The position numbers and the translations under genes were made by a program. Shown here piece after piece: positions 63,743 to 64,000 of a stretch of 64,000 nt of DNA. The number at the start of each line of letters is the position of its first letter. The stretch's first letter is position 1. Source of the DNA: Xylaria sp. FL1777 (Eukaryota; Ascomycota; Sordariomycetes; Xylariales; Xylariaceae); assembly GCA_022578965.1 (NCBI GenBank), contig MU400683.1, positions 1 to 64,000 of the forward strand. The letters are read 5' to 3'. Under the pieces are notes generated by a model. It was not told where the DNA came from, did not search any database, and saw nothing but the letters and a program-made list of their open reading frames with translations.

Positions 63743-64000
63743 AAGTTAAAAACTAAAAATATTATATTTTTAATAAAATTTATTTTTAAGCGCTATTTCT
63801 TACTATAAGCGTTATAACTAGTATAGCTTAATCCTTAGTATATAATTGTTAGCTAAAAAGTTAGTTTTGTTACTATTGTTTACTATACTAATAATTAATC
63901 TTCTTTTAGCAACATTATTAAGCTTTTTATTAAAGCTTTTTACTTTTTACTTTTAAAATGCCCTTTTTATAAAACAATAAACCAGATTTAATAAGCCTAC

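Larger units (their letters stand above)
61046..64000. other. RIPed region to the window end, no gene recognised
   Basis: The segment is mainly AT-rich with no duplicate in the window. Scattered sites stand out: ataccttaccgaggttt near 61631, a less AT-rich stretch at about 62850-62960, the attaa repeats near 62710-62745 and a 72-bp direct repeat near the end. The 68-codon plus frame at 61843-62049 has no recognisable motif and lies in RIPed sequence. Confidence 0.5.

Noticed and set aside
1..64000. Origin from a mitochondrial genome or an AT-rich protist such as Plasmodium
   Set aside because: LTR elements with TSDs, Tad1-like LINE tails, and transition-only divergence between repeats on both strands point to RIP in a filamentous ascomycete nucleus.

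Overview
The window looks like a gene-free, extremely AT-rich block of a filamentous ascomycete (Pezizomycotina) genome, built almost entirely of transposable elements destroyed by repeat-induced point mutation (RIP). This rests on three things seen directly: repeat copies differ almost only by C-to-T and G-to-A transitions on both strands; the relics of coding frames are broken by TAA/TAG where Gln, Arg or Trp codons would be expected; and composition is very low in G+C except for one ~2.1 kb island (41246-43330) and the first ~90 bases. No intact host gene, rRNA, CRISPR array or operon was found. Coordinates of ancient repeats were worked out by eye and are good to roughly +/-30 bases; LTR ends and target-site duplications (TSDs) are base-exact.

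Layout. Repeat A (~7.34 kb) lies at 94-7436 (+), as a 5' fragment at 18355-18716, as a heavily interrupted copy starting at 20331, and inverted at 43357-50695 (-). It carries the C-terminal end of a LINE (Tad1-like) polyprotein followed by a long decayed frame of unknown family. Repeat E (~6.3 kb) sits directly upstream of A at 12045-18354 (+) and again at 50696-56990 (-), so E+A forms a 13.6 kb inverted block. Between 7437 and 12044 there is a decayed unknown minus-strand frame.

From 20331 to 43356 is a nested stack. Copy 3 of A was hit by a Ty1/copia LTR retrotransposon B (23087-40840, 287-bp LTRs, TSD cgtaa/cataa). B was hit by a Ty3/gypsy retrotransposon F on the minus strand (29024-39399, 494-bp LTRs, TSD gctat). 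F contains a 734-bp SINE-like insertion with pol III-like boxes and a 17-bp flanking repeat (33280-34013). Farther along, A copy 3 was hit by C (41246-43330, 303-bp LTRs, TSD ttagt), a short, non-autonomous, little-mutated LTR element. The inside of C holds the most unusual signal of the window: a series of short hairpins whose stems differ but stay complementary while the loop motif (around CGG-N-ATGT) is kept.

From 56991 to the end, the only recognisable content is a decayed PIF1-family helicase (59870-61045, +), possibly from a Helitron, plus simple and tandem repeats.

Nothing here forms a working pathway. The features are best read as strata of transposition and RIP in a heterochromatic AT-isochore or possibly a regional centromere (inference).
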